A stretch of 64,000 nucleotides of DNA, taken from contig NZ_LT635860.1 in the NCBI RefSeq assembly GCF_900128485.1, positions 296,712-360,711 on the forward strand, given 5' to 3'. Position 1 is the stretch's first letter. Every line of letters starts with the position of its first letter. A program made the translations under genes and the position numbers. The stretch is from Duodenibacillus massiliensis (GTDB lineage: Bacteria; Pseudomonadota; Gammaproteobacteria; Burkholderiales; Burkholderiaceae_F). Positions 8,346 to 17,143 of the stretch are shown here, piece after piece. The notes below the pieces were generated by a model. That model had not been told where the DNA came from. It saw only the letters and a program-made list of their open reading frames with translations, and made no database searches.

Positions 8346-9659
8346 ATGCAGGGATTTTTTTTACAAGTTGTTTACCTCATCGTCCTGTTGCTCATCAGCG
8401 CCTTTTTCTCCTTTGCCGAAATCGCTCTCGCAGCCTCAAGCCGTACAAGGCTTCAGATCGCTTCCGAGAAAGGAGACAAGCGTGCAGACCTTGTGATGCG
8501 TCTGCAGGACAAACCCGGTCCTTTCTTTGCGGTGATTCAGATCGGGCTTAACGCTGTTGCCATTTTAGGCGGCGTTGTGGGTGACACGGTTTTTTCGCCT
8601 TTCTTTGAGATGCTGCTTGTGAGGATTATGCCCGCGCATGCGGCGTCGACAACGGCCTTTGTGCTCTCGTTTCTCATCGTGACAATGGCCTTTGTGGTGC
8701 TTGCTGACCTTTTGCCCAAACGCCTCACCTTTAATAATCCCGAGCGAAGTGCCATGGCCGCGGCCCCCGTGATGGCACTTTTAATCAAGCTTCTTGCGCC
8801 CATGGTTGTGATCCTTGACTGGATCAGCGCGCAGCTTGTGAAGATGATGGGCGGAAGCCCTGAGCGAAACAACAAGATCACGCCGGACGATATTTTGGCC
8901 TCAGTCTCCGCGGGCGCTGCGGCGGGCGTGGTGGCCCCCGCGGAACTCTCCGTCATTGAAAACGTCTTTGACCTCGAGCACCGCACGATTACGACCGCGA
9001 TGACGCCCCGAGAGAGCGTGGATCACTTCTTCACGGACGACACCGAGGAAACGATCCGCCGGCGTCTCTCCAAAAACCCGCACAGCCGGTACCTGGTCTG
9101 TGACGGGGACATCGACCATGTCGCAGGGTGCATTACCAGTAAAGAGATTTTGAGAAGGCTTCTTGACAACAAGCCCATTTCCTTGAAGGAAGAGGGGATT
9201 ATTCAGCCGGTGCAGTTTGTGCCCGATACGCTGAGCCTTGCGGAAATCCTCGAAGTCTTTCAGCGCTCGAGAACGGACTTTGCGGTGATTCTGAACGAAT
9301 ACGCGATTGTCGTGGGCGTTGTGACGCTTAACGACGTGATGAGCACGGTGATGGGTGATATGGTTTTAACGCCTGAGGAGTCGCAGATCGTCAAGCGTGA
9401 CGATGAAAGCTGGCTCGTGGACGGCTCCACCCCCACGATTGATCTTGCGTGGGCGCTTGACATCGACATTCCCACGGCGGACAAACCCTACGAAACCGCA
9501 GCGGGCTTCATCATGTATCAGCTCAGAAAAATCCCGAAGCGCACGGACTTTATTAATTTCCGCGGCTACCGCTTTGAGGTTCTGGACGTCGACAGCAACC
9601 GCATCGACCAGATTCTCGTGACACGCATTAAAAAGGCGCCCGTTAAGAGCGCCGTCTAA
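8346..9659 (+). CDS. CNNM/CorC-type transporter with CBS domains (UPF0053)
   Basis: A 437-residue inner-membrane protein. Residues about 5-170 form the DUF21 (CNNM) transmembrane domain with the conserved SAFFSFAEIALAASS start and LPKRLTF motif. Two CBS motifs follow (AMTPRESVDHFF region, then IVVGVVTLNDVMSTVMGD), and a C-terminal CorC_HlyC domain ends with FRGYRFEVLDVD. The family is linked to magnesium and cobalt efflux or homeostasis. ATG 8346 has GGGAAAG 7 bases upstream; the in-frame TTG at 8340 is too close to it. It is followed 28 bp later by mscL. Confidence 0.88.
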   Translation: MQGFFLQVVYLIVLLLISAFFSFAEIALAASSRTRLQIASEKGDKRADLVMRLQDKPGPFFAVIQIGLNAVAILGGVVGDTVFSPFFEMLLVRIMPAHAASTTAFVLSFLIVTMAFVVLADLLPKRLTFNNPERSAMAAAPVMALLIKLLAPMVVILDWISAQLVKMMGGSPERNNKITPDDILASVSAGAAAGVVAPAELSVIENVFDLEHRTITTAMTPRESVDHFFTDDTEETIRRRLSKNPHSRYLVCDGDIDHVAGCITSKEILRRLLDNKPISLKEEGIIQPVQFVPDTLSLAEILEVFQRSRTDFAVILNEYAIVVGVVTLNDVMSTVMGDMVLTPEESQIVKRDDESWLVDGSTPTIDLAWALDIDIPTADKPYETAAGFIMYQLRKIPKRTDFINFRGYRFEVLDVDSNRIDQILVTRIKKAPVKSAV

Positions 9660-9687
9660 GCCGACTTTATTTTTGGGAGAACTCCAG

Positions 9688-10185
9688 GTGAAAAACTTTC
9701 TGAAGGAATTTCAGGCCTTTATTTCCAAGGGTAACGTCATGGATCTTGCGGTCGCCGTCATTATCGGCGCTGCGTTTTCCGCGATCGTAAACAGCCTGGT
9801 CAAGGACGTTGTGAACCCCATTTTGGGTTTTGTGGCGGGTAAACCCGACTTCACCAATCTCTTTATCGTCTTAAAGGATGCCCCGAACTACACGGGCCCT
9901 CAGACCTATGAAGCGCTCACCAAGGCCGGTGCAACGGTTCTGGGCTACGGCGCGTTTCTCACAGCCGTCGTGCAGTTTCTGCTCCTTGCGTTTGTGATCT
10001 TCTGGCTTGTGCGCGTTGTGACCACCGTCCGTAAGCACATCGAAGCACAGGCCGCCCGTCTCTTGGAAGACAAGAAAGCCCAGGAAGCCGCCAAGCCCGC
10101 GGCTCCCGCACCCACGCCCGAAGACGTGGCGCTGCTGCGGGAAATCCGCGACCTTTTAAAAGCGCAGCAGAATCAAAACAAATAA
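9688..10185 (+). CDS. mscL: Large-conductance mechanosensitive channel MscL
   Basis: A homopentameric inner-membrane channel that opens under membrane tension in osmotic downshock; 165 residues. The N-terminus KNFLKEFQAFISKGNVMDLA leads into TM1 (AVAVIIGAAFSAIVNSLV), then a periplasmic loop, then TM2 (FLLLAFVIFWLVRVV). A charged C-terminal helix with an Ala/Pro linker ends the protein. The start is GTG 9688, preceded by GGGAGA with 7-base spacing; an upstream in-frame TTG lacks such a site. It converges on rlhA with the stop codons adjacent. Confidence 0.95.
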   Translation: MKNFLKEFQAFISKGNVMDLAVAVIIGAAFSAIVNSLVKDVVNPILGFVAGKPDFTNLFIVLKDAPNYTGPQTYEALTKAGATVLGYGAFLTAVVQFLLLAFVIFWLVRVVTTVRKHIEAQAARLLEDKKAQEAAKPAAPAPTPEDVALLREIRDLLKAQQNQNK

Positions 10186-12153
10186 CTACACGACCGGAAA
10201 ACTTCCGGCCGGCGCAAACCCGATCGTCATTTCGCAGGGTTTGCAGTGAAAGCGGGCTATAAGCCTGTGACCCTTACTATCGGTGAGATAGAGGGGTTCG
10301 GGTTTCAGATGCCCGCCGTTTCTTTCCTTAAAGCGGGCCTTGGCTTCTTCGTCACCCTTTAAAAGCCGCGGGCATAAGCCGAGCGCCATACGGATGCAGT
10401 GACGGGTGTGCATCAGGTTTTCGGCGTCCTTTAAAACCGCAGGATCCGTTTCGGCCGCAGGGGCAATCGCAATGACGCCCTGCTTTCGCCAGAAGGTTTC
10501 GGCAAAGCTGTTGGCGGCATTGGCGGTAAAGTCAAGCGCCGCGTCCTTAAATGACGCATTGTCAAGGGGCTCATGCCTCAATTGTGGTTTGGGGTGCGAG
10601 GCCGCAACAGCATCCTGCAGTTTGGTGAGTGCCTCACGCCTGAGGTTATTCAAAGCTGAGACCGGCACAAAAGGCAGATGGCTGCCCGCGGGCGCCTCAA
10701 TCTGAACATCCGCTGCATCAAAAAGCGTTCCGCCGGTCTTTTTAAGGGCATTGATGATCCCTGTGCGGGCCCGTTCCTGATCGCGCGCCGCCTGACAGTC
10801 AAAGGGCATCCGGGCTTCACCAGTCGCACCGCAGGCCTGTGCCGTTACCCGCAGTTCTTTGTCAGCAAAGGCAAAAGTAAGCGTGGCGTCAATCGCGCGG
10901 CGGGACGTGTCGCCCGCGAGGGTTTTCGCAAACACATGGTCTTTATTGCGGTTAAGCGTGACGCCGGGCTTTAAGGCCGGGTGTGCAGTGAGCCTATCAC
11001 GGATAAACAGCCGCACAGTCCCGTTTTGAAGATCTTCAGCGCGGTTGACCGCAAGGCCCCGGAGTTCCTCATGGTCGTCAAGGTAAACGAGGCCGTCGCC
11101 GTTAGCGATCTCAGCTTCGGTTTTGATGTCAACCGTATCGGGGTTGTGATTGAGTCTTACCACGCGGCCGATGCGCTCTCCGGTGCTTTTCGGAGTATCG
11201 AGTTCCGCGATCACGCGCCTGCGGCCGTTGACAAAATAATCAGTCTCTCCGCGGTGAAAGGTGCGTGCCGGATCGGGCGTAAAGGTAAAGGTGCAGTGCC
11301 CGAGCGAAGCGGCCCGCCAGGCGTCATTCGTGTGCGCGGCAATGAGTTTGTCGAGCTTTTCGCGGTAGTAGGCCGTGATGTTTTTAACGTAAGCCGCGTC
11401 TTTGAGCCGCCCCTCGATCTTAAAGCTTGTGACACCCGCCTCAATGAGCTTTTCAAGGTTGGCGCTCTGATCGTTATCCATCAGGCTCAGGACATGTTTG
11501 TTTCTCGCGAGAAGCCGGCCCGTGCCATCGTAGACGGTGTAGGGAAGGCGGCATGGTTGCGCGCATTCGCCGCGGTTGGCGGACCTCCCGCACTCGGCGC
11601 AGGAAAGGTAGCAGCGCCCGGAATAGGAAACGCAGAGCGCGCCGTGCACGAAAAACTCGATGCGGGCGCGGTCAACGGCCTCATGGCACCGGGCGACTTC
11701 AGCCAAGGTGAGCTCGCGCGCCAAGACCATCTGGTTAAACCCGAGGCTGTCGAGAAACCGGGCTTTTTCGGGCGTCCGGATATCGCACTGGGTGGAAGCG
11801 TGCAGTTCTACGGGGGGCAGATCCAGTTCCAGGAGCCCCAGATCCTGAATAATGAGCGCATCCACGCCCGCACGGTAAGCGTCCCAGGCAAGCTGCCGGG
11901 CTTCTTCAATTTCGTTTTGAAAAAGGACGGTATTAAGCGTCAGGTAGATTCTCGCGTGGTAATTTTTAGCCCAGGCCGCAAACGACTCAATGGAAGCGAG
12001 GGAATTTCCCGCCGAAGCGCGGGCCCCGAAGCCGGGACCGCCGATATAAACGGCGTCGGCACCATGATCAATCGCGGCACGGGCCACATCCGTGTCGCGC
12101 GCGGGCGCAAGAAGCTCCAGGGGAAAGCGACGGGCGGCGTCAGCTGGAATCAT
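10186..12153 (-). CDS. rlhA: U32-family 23S rRNA hydroxylase RlhA-like
   Basis: A 655-residue member of the U32 peptidase family. In E. coli the homologue RlhA (YdcP) is needed for hydroxylation of 23S rRNA C2501. The N-terminal barrel (PLELLAPARDTDVARAAIDH), the Cys cluster around residues 175-205 (GALCVSYSGRCYLSCAEC, then ECAQPC) and the later collagenase-like domain match in order and length. The start codon ATG 12153 is the first codon after the right end of a deleted IscB element, so the element now separates this gene from the ankyrin gene upstream and supplies its leader (AGGAGGG lies about 39 bases upstream). Confidence 0.88.
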   Translation of the reverse strand: MIPADAARRFPLELLAPARDTDVARAAIDHGADAVYIGGPGFGARASAGNSLASIESFAAWAKNYHARIYLTLNTVLFQNEIEEARQLAWDAYRAGVDALIIQDLGLLELDLPPVELHASTQCDIRTPEKARFLDSLGFNQMVLARELTLAEVARCHEAVDRARIEFFVHGALCVSYSGRCYLSCAECGRSANRGECAQPCRLPYTVYDGTGRLLARNKHVLSLMDNDQSANLEKLIEAGVTSFKIEGRLKDAAYVKNITAYYREKLDKLIAAHTNDAWRAASLGHCTFTFTPDPARTFHRGETDYFVNGRRRVIAELDTPKSTGERIGRVVRLNHNPDTVDIKTEAEIANGDGLVYLDDHEELRGLAVNRAEDLQNGTVRLFIRDRLTAHPALKPGVTLNRNKDHVFAKTLAGDTSRRAIDATLTFAFADKELRVTAQACGATGEARMPFDCQAARDQERARTGIINALKKTGGTLFDAADVQIEAPAGSHLPFVPVSALNNLRREALTKLQDAVAASHPKPQLRHEPLDNASFKDAALDFTANAANSFAETFWRKQGVIAIAPAAETDPAVLKDAENLMHTRHCIRMALGLCPRLLKGDEEAKARFKERNGGHLKPEPLYLTDSKGHRLIARFHCKPCEMTIGFAPAGSFPVV

Positions 12154-12241
12154 AGAAATTCCGCGAGGAAACCCGCGTCTTCAGACGCGGGAGGAATCGC
12201 GGCCCTCCTTTCTTAGTTCAGTTAAAAACATCTTTCGCTTC

Positions 12242-12466
12242 TCAAGAAGCGAAAGTTTCTTGTAGTAAATACCGGCAGAAATCTTTGTACCGTCCAGTCG
12301 GCTGCTTGGTTTCGCCCGTCGGCACCGTCAGTTGAATCACAAAGGGCGTTCGGCGCACAGCCACGGCCTTGCCGGCCCGAAGGAGCTTACGCGCCTTGGG
12401 CGGGGAGCACGGCATGAGCGGTTGCCCGCGCATATTCAACACAAATACTTTCAAAGTGTTCTCCAT
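12242..12466 (-). pseudogene. Truncated iscB (74 codons) of the deleted element
   Basis: The frame begins like the intact IscB (MENTLKVFVLNMRGQPLMPC) with the PLMP motif and the Arg-rich segment. After GETKQP it switches frame at the deletion junction into GRYKDFCRYLLQETFAS. The RuvC and HNH domains are all lost, so nuclease activity is impossible. Whether the 74-residue PLMP-domain peptide is made is unknown. Two residues differ from the intact copy in the shared part (AVAVRR against AVPVHR). Confidence 0.85.
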
Positions 12467-12750
12467 TGACGGATACCTCACGGGCTCCGTCTGCTCGACC
12501 TTGCGGTCGGTGGTGATCCTTCGCCAATGTTGGAAGGGGTTTGTTGTCTGAAGCACCGCTCCTACCTCTCAGAGCTTTTAACTGCAGACCGCAGAGCGCG
12601 GGACTAGGATCGACATCCCGCGGTGCCTGTTTGCGTCCCGTCTTGCGACGGAACGGATTCCCAACCAACGGAGTCCGTCCGAAAACGGACTGAGGCTAGT
12701 CAACCAAGACTTGTTGCCAAGCCTCTGACTTCAGTCAGGGGTAGTTGACC
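12467..12750 (-). ncRNA. omega RNA (HEARO) of the deleted IscB element
   Basis: The 284 nt upstream of the truncated iscB are collinear with, and nearly identical to, the omega RNA of the full element at 20410-20693. Shared hairpins include TCCGTTTTCGGACGGA and CCGTCTTGCGACGG. In IscB systems the guide is the sequence flanking the 5' end of this RNA; here that flank is the 3' end of the ankyrin gene (AGCAACCAGCCCAG). An IscB supplied by the intact copy could in principle use it. Confidence 0.78.
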
Positions 12751-13505
12751 CTGGGCTGGTTGCTGATGGTCGGCAGTTCCGTCTGAAAGGGTCTCGCGGC
12801 GGGCCTCACGCACTTTTCAACCGCAAGGTACTTCGCGAGGTCCTCATCCCCCATGCGGCGTGCGGCGTCCGCAGGCGACTCCCCGCGGTCAGTGCAGAGG
12901 TCCCGGAACGCCCCGTTTTTGAGAAGCTCCATCACAACTTTGCGCGAAGGCATGCGCGCTGCCATATAAAGCGGCGTCACCCCCGCACGGGTCTGAACGT
13001 TGATGTCCGCCCCCTGAGCAATCAGCATCTGCACGAATTCCAGGCGCCCGGCTGCGGCGGCGTAGTGCAGTGCCGTCCAGCCTGAAGGTTTATTGACCTT
13101 TGCGCCGCGCGCTAAAAGCGTGTTAAAGAGCTCTTTGTCGCCCTTAAAGGCTGCAAGCATCAGCGCGTCTTCTCCGAGACGGCTTTGGGTATTGACGTCA
13201 ATGCCGGGCGCTGCAAGGAGCAGCTTAATCACCGGCTGATTATCCATGCGGATCGCGCGCACGAGGGCCGGATCACCGTCCTCCACAAGCGTATTGGGGC
13301 TTACGCCCTGCGCGAGGAGCTCTTTGACAACATCCGCGCGATTTCGTTCGACGGCTCCTGCAAACTCTGCCCAGGTTTCTTCGGGGCCCGCCTTTTTGAC
13401 AGTGACCGCGGCATTTTCCACAATGCCGAATTCATTCACCTTGGGAGCGGAGGAGCAACCCGCAAGAAACGCGACAGCCGCAATGACCAAAAGTGTCTTT
13501 TTCAT
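12735..13505 (-). CDS. Ankyrin-repeat lipoprotein
   Basis: A 256-residue exported protein with a lipoprotein signal (MKKTLLVIAAVAFLAGCSS; lipobox LAGC). At least four ankyrin repeats follow from about residue 45 (for example GDPALVRAIRMDNQPVIKLLLAA, split here by loop residues, and SGWTALHYAAAAGRLEFVQML). It is probably a periplasmic or membrane-anchored interaction module with no recognisable catalytic site. It lies 15 bp after tatD. The last codons and the TGA stop (12735-12737) lie inside the left end of the deleted IscB element, so the C-terminus (RVNYP) is partly element-encoded. Confidence 0.85.
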   Translation of the reverse strand: MKKTLLVIAAVAFLAGCSSAPKVNEFGIVENAAVTVKKAGPEETWAEFAGAVERNRADVVKELLAQGVSPNTLVEDGDPALVRAIRMDNQPVIKLLLAAPGIDVNTQSRLGEDALMLAAFKGDKELFNTLLARGAKVNKPSGWTALHYAAAAGRLEFVQMLIAQGADINVQTRAGVTPLYMAARMPSRKVVMELLKNGAFRDLCTDRGESPADAARRMGDEDLAKYLAVEKCVRPAARPFQTELPTISNQPRVNYP

Positions 13506-13520
13506 GGCAATTTAAGAATC

Positions 13521-14303
13521 TTAAAGTTTGAAAAACCGGCGGGCGTTGGCGGTTGTGGCGGCCGCAACCTCTTCAAGCGGCAACCCCTTGAGTTCAGCCA
13601 TCTTGCGGGCCACTTCAACGACGTAGGCCGGTTCGTTGCGTTTGCCGCGGTAGGGAACCGGGGCCATGTACGGACAGTCCGTCTCAATCATGAGGTTGGT
13701 AAGGGGCATTTTCCGTACGGTTTCCTGTAGTGCCGCCGCGTTTTTAAAGGTGAGCAGTCCTGTGACGGAAACCATCCCGCCGTTATCGGCCGCCTTTAAG
13801 GCGCATTCGGTTGATCCGGCAAAGCAGTGAAGGACAAATCCGACGTCCCCGGCTTTTTCCTCAATCAGAATCTTGAGGGCGTCGTCTTCGGCCTCACGCG
13901 CGTGCACGATCAAAGGTTTCCCGAGGATTTTTGCCGCTTCAATGTGCCGCCGGAAACGGTTTTTCTGCCAGGTAAGATCGCCCTTACACCAGTGGTAATC
14001 AAGCCCTGTTTCACCCACCGCCTTCATTTCGGGCTGAGAGCAGATATGAAGGATGCGCTCAAGGCTCACTTCGGGACGCTCGGGGCTTACCTCAAACTCC
14101 GGGTGCAGCGCCCAGGCGCCGTAAAGGTACCCGGGATAGCGACGCACGAGCGCAACCACCGCGTCAATCTCGCTTTCTTCGCAGGCAATGACCATCCCGC
14201 CCGCCAAATGCGCGGCCTTCATGCGTTCGACCACCTGGTCACGGTCAGCATCAAACTGCGGGGCATTGATGTGCCCGTGCGAATCAAAAAATTCAACTGT
14301 CAT
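13521..14303 (-). CDS. TatD-family metal-dependent hydrolase
   Basis: A 260-residue TIM-barrel hydrolase, probably a DNase or related phosphoesterase. Expected metal ligands appear in order: His-x-His in FDSHGHINA, Glu in AVGETGLDYHW, His in LIVHARE, His in VLHCFAGS, and Asp in LMIETDCPYMAP. Its ATG overlaps the TGA of the acyl-CoA synthetase by four bases (ATGA), pointing to translational coupling in the minus-strand run acs, tatD, ankyrin gene, rlhA. It could be any TatD paralogue; the substrate is not resolved. Confidence 0.9.
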   Translation of the reverse strand: MTVEFFDSHGHINAPQFDADRDQVVERMKAAHLAGGMVIACEESEIDAVVALVRRYPGYLYGAWALHPEFEVSPERPEVSLERILHICSQPEMKAVGETGLDYHWCKGDLTWQKNRFRRHIEAAKILGKPLIVHAREAEDDALKILIEEKAGDVGFVLHCFAGSTECALKAADNGGMVSVTGLLTFKNAAALQETVRKMPLTNLMIETDCPYMAPVPYRGKRNEPAYVVEVARKMAELKGLPLEEVAAATTANARRFFKL

Positions 14304-16129
14304 CTGGCCGCAGCCTGGTGCCCGGAGTAGAGGGCATCGATTTCGGAGGCAAAGCGCTCGGCAATGGGCTTGCGCCTGAGTTTCAGGGTGGGCGTGAGAA
14401 GCCCGTTGTCAATTGTCCAGGCTTCCGGCAGGATCGCCACGTTTCTGGGCTGCCCGTAGCGCGGGAAATCACGCGTCACGGTCTTAATCCGCTTTAAAAC
14501 GGCGGTGCGCACGTCTCTGCGGCCCATGGTCGCCGGATCCATGGGATCGAGCTGCATTTCGGCGCACAGCGCCTGCCAGCGGGCCTTATTTAAAACCGTA
14601 AGCACCGAGACGTAGGGCCGGTTTTCACCGACGGCCATCACCTGTTCAAAGAGGGGATCCTCCTGAATGGCAAATTCCAGGTCCACCGGGCTGATCTTTT
14701 CGCCGGTACTGGTCACGAGAATCTCTTTGATGCGGCCCTTGATGCGGATGCGCCCGCCGTCACTTAAATCGGCCTGATCGCCCGTTTTGAACCACCCGTC
14801 TTCGGTAAAGGCGGCACGGGTGTCGGCCTCCCGGTTAAAGTAACCCTGCATGACCTGGGGGCCCTTCACCTGCAGCTCGTCGTTTTCGCCGGTCCTCACT
14901 TGGGTGTCAGAAAGCGGAAAACCGACGGTGGCGGGGTGATTTGACCCCTTGGCGCACATCGAAATCATGGGGGAGGTTTCAGTGAGCCCGTAAACCTGCA
15001 TCAGGGGCAGCCCCATCCCGCAGAAAAACCGTGCGACGGAACTGTTAAGCGATGCGCCGCCCGAGAGCATCACGCGCATGCGGCCGCCGAAGACGTCTCT
15101 GACGCTCATCGCAATCTTACGTTCCAGATACGGCCACATGAAGCTGTCGATGAAGCGCCGCGCGCTTTTTTCCTGCGGCAGATCGTTTTCGCGGCAGAAT
15201 CGCCGCCAGCCAACTTCCCGGGCCCAGTCAAAGAAGTACCCCTTTTTGGTGGGCATCTTCGCACGCATTGCCATCAGGTGGTTGTAGAAGCGCTCGTAAA
15301 TGCGGGGCACCGAACTCATCACCGTGGGACGGACGTCTGCGAGATCGTCGCGCAATTGCGACACACCCCGGGAAAACGCAAGGCACGCGCCGAAGGCCAC
15401 ACCCGTGTAGGCGCCGGCCGTCCGCTCAAAGGTGTGCGAAAGGGGCAGATAGGAAAGAATCACGTCGTCTTCGGTGATCTGCGTGACGTTCCACATCTGA
15501 CGCACGTTATTCACAATATTGCTGTGCGACATCATCACGCCCTTGGGGCGGCCGGTGGTGCCCGAGGTGTACACAAGGCTTGAGAGGTCGGAGGCCTTGG
15601 GCCCCTCGGGAAGCTCGGCGACGTCGTTACCGGTTGCCAGCCACGCTTCAAGCCCGCCGTAAACAATGTGCCCGCAGCTTGTGCCTTCATCGGTATCGTT
15701 TGTGAAAACAACGCGGGTGAGGTTGGGGAGGTCTTCGTCGTTTTCAACGAGCGAATGCCAGCGGGCGAGCGACACCGTCACGAGAAAGCGCGAACCACTG
15801 TCAGCAAGAATGTAACGCGAGGAACCCGCGGTGTCGCTTGCGTGAAGCGGCACGGTCACCAGGCCGTTGGCGAGCGCCGCCTGATCAAAGGTAACCGCAT
15901 CGAGGGAATTAGGCAGCAGCATTGCCACACGGTCGCCCTTCGTAAGGCCCATCTTTGCAAAGGCCTTGCGCCAGCGCAGCACGCGCTTGGAAAACTCACG
16001 CCAGGTAATCGAGATCCATTCGTTGGTGGCAAAGTCATACCACCGGTAGGCCTCACGGTCGGGCCAGATCCGTACGGTGCGGTCCAGAAAATCCGGAATG
16101 ACGCGGGCTTCTTCAGGGAAACGCGGCAA
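14300..16129 (-). CDS. Long-chain acyl-CoA synthetase (AMP-forming)
   Basis: An ANL-superfamily ligase of about 609 residues that activates fatty acids with ATP and CoA. The P-loop-like motif SLVYTSGTTGRPKGVMMSH, the A5 motif QVYGLTETSP, the motif GWFKTGDQADL and the hinge RIKGRIKEILVTSTGEKISP are all present, as in FAA1/FadD-type enzymes. I prefer TTG 16129 (protein reads LPRFPEEAR), preceded by AAGGAG at 7 bases. The longer ATG start at 16195 lacks a ribosome site and adds an atypical 22-residue tail. It is coupled to tatD by a 4-base overlap. Confidence 0.87.
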   Translation of the reverse strand: MPRFPEEARVIPDFLDRTVRIWPDREAYRWYDFATNEWISITWREFSKRVLRWRKAFAKMGLTKGDRVAMLLPNSLDAVTFDQAALANGLVTVPLHASDTAGSSRYILADSGSRFLVTVSLARWHSLVENDEDLPNLTRVVFTNDTDEGTSCGHIVYGGLEAWLATGNDVAELPEGPKASDLSSLVYTSGTTGRPKGVMMSHSNIVNNVRQMWNVTQITEDDVILSYLPLSHTFERTAGAYTGVAFGACLAFSRGVSQLRDDLADVRPTVMSSVPRIYERFYNHLMAMRAKMPTKKGYFFDWAREVGWRRFCRENDLPQEKSARRFIDSFMWPYLERKIAMSVRDVFGGRMRVMLSGGASLNSSVARFFCGMGLPLMQVYGLTETSPMISMCAKGSNHPATVGFPLSDTQVRTGENDELQVKGPQVMQGYFNREADTRAAFTEDGWFKTGDQADLSDGGRIRIKGRIKEILVTSTGEKISPVDLEFAIQEDPLFEQVMAVGENRPYVSVLTVLNKARWQALCAEMQLDPMDPATMGRRDVRTAVLKRIKTVTRDFPRYGQPRNVAILPEAWTIDNGLLTPTLKLRRKPIAERFASEIDALYSGHQAAAR

Positions 16130-16292
16130 AGCAGTGCTCCTTATAGTCAACCGATCAATTTTACTCGGCGCAGAGAGTGGTTTAGCCGGCCGCATACACC
16201 CTGTTGCGAAAAATTGCGGGAGCCCAAAGGAAAACGGGACCTGCCGTTTATCTTGGCAGATCCCATAAGAAAACTGCAGTTCCCGGCAGTTG

Positions 16293-17081
16293 TCAGTGAT
16301 CGGACTTTACCGTTAAAACCGGAATACCGGCTTTATCAAGCGCAATCCAGCCGAAGCGGTGCGCCTTTTCGCCGTCAAGGGACCAATCCGGAATCACCCA
16401 GCGGGGAACCGGTTCCTCAAGGTGCACGGAGGGTCTGTGGGTGTGCCCGTGAATAACGCAGCAGCAGGCGGTGCTTCGCGCGGAGACTGCGACGGCATCG
16501 GTCACAACGTCCATGACAGCCAACGATTTGGCCTTTTTCTCAGTCTTTGAGCGCTTGCGTGCCTTTAAGGCCCAGAGCACGCGCTTAAGAACCGGCATAT
16601 TGAGGGCCTCGGCCTGCCAGGCGGGGTCCCGCACCATTTTGCGGAACGCCTGATAGTCGGTGTCCAGAAGGCACCACTCGTCACCGTGAGAAAGGAGAAT
16701 TCTCGGGCCCCCGGTCTGCTGCACCACGGTCTGCGGTTTTAAAAGCTCCCCGCCGCAAAGCCTTGCGTAATCTTCCCCCAAAAGCACATCGCGGTTACCC
16801 TGCATGAAGTAAAGCCTGCCGCCCGAGGCGGCGTACTTCTGAAAGGCGCGGGTGACGGGATACGCAATCCACGCGGCATCGTCTCCGAGCCAGAATTCAA
16901 AAAGGTCGCCTAAAACGAAAAGCTCCCGGTAGTGCGGTGCGGTTTCCCGCATAAACTGCAGGAAAGCCCGCACCGATTTGGGCTTTGCGGGCGAAAGATG
17001 CAGATCGGCGATAAAAACGGGCTTTGTGAGTTCGGGCACCGTCCGGGTGCCCGCCAAAGCCGGCAGAGTCGCAGCAGTCAT
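16293..17081 (-). CDS. lpxH: UDP-2,3-diacylglucosamine diphosphatase
   Basis: A calcineurin-like pyrophosphatase of lipid A synthesis that converts UDP-2,3-diacylglucosamine to lipid X at the inner membrane face; 262 residues. Metal motifs are in order: DLHL near residue 25, GDLFEFWLGDD, GNRD, LSHGDEW and GHTH. The insertion containing ARKRSKTEKKAK is the basic, membrane-contacting region usual in LpxH. It lies 62 bp downstream of ppiB on the same strand, a gene order seen in other betaproteobacteria as I recall it. Confidence 0.92.
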   Translation of the reverse strand: MTAATLPALAGTRTVPELTKPVFIADLHLSPAKPKSVRAFLQFMRETAPHYRELFVLGDLFEFWLGDDAAWIAYPVTRAFQKYAASGGRLYFMQGNRDVLLGEDYARLCGGELLKPQTVVQQTGGPRILLSHGDEWCLLDTDYQAFRKMVRDPAWQAEALNMPVLKRVLWALKARKRSKTEKKAKSLAVMDVVTDAVAVSARSTACCCVIHGHTHRPSVHLEEPVPRWVIPDWSLDGEKAHRFGWIALDKAGIPVLTVKSDH

Positions 17082-17143
17082 CCAAAAGTTACTACCTTGA
17101 AGTTTTTACGCGGCAGGCGCCGCGCAAAAACAACCAATCAAAG

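Larger units (their letters stand above)
12154..12750 (-). mobile_element. Internally deleted IscB element (non-autonomous, omega-RNA-bearing)
   Basis: A 597-bp minus-strand copy of the complete element at 20410-21998. It keeps the full 284-bp omega-RNA region, the first 165-170 bp of iscB and the last 145 bp including the right-end hairpins. Exactly 992 bp corresponding to 20862-21853 are missing; both deletion edges in the intact copy carry GCCG (20858-20861 and 21850-21853). The retained parts differ from the full copy at only a few positions, so the deletion is recent. It lies between the ankyrin gene and rlhA, flush against the rlhA ATG. Neither copy carries a TnpA transposase. Confidence 0.88.
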
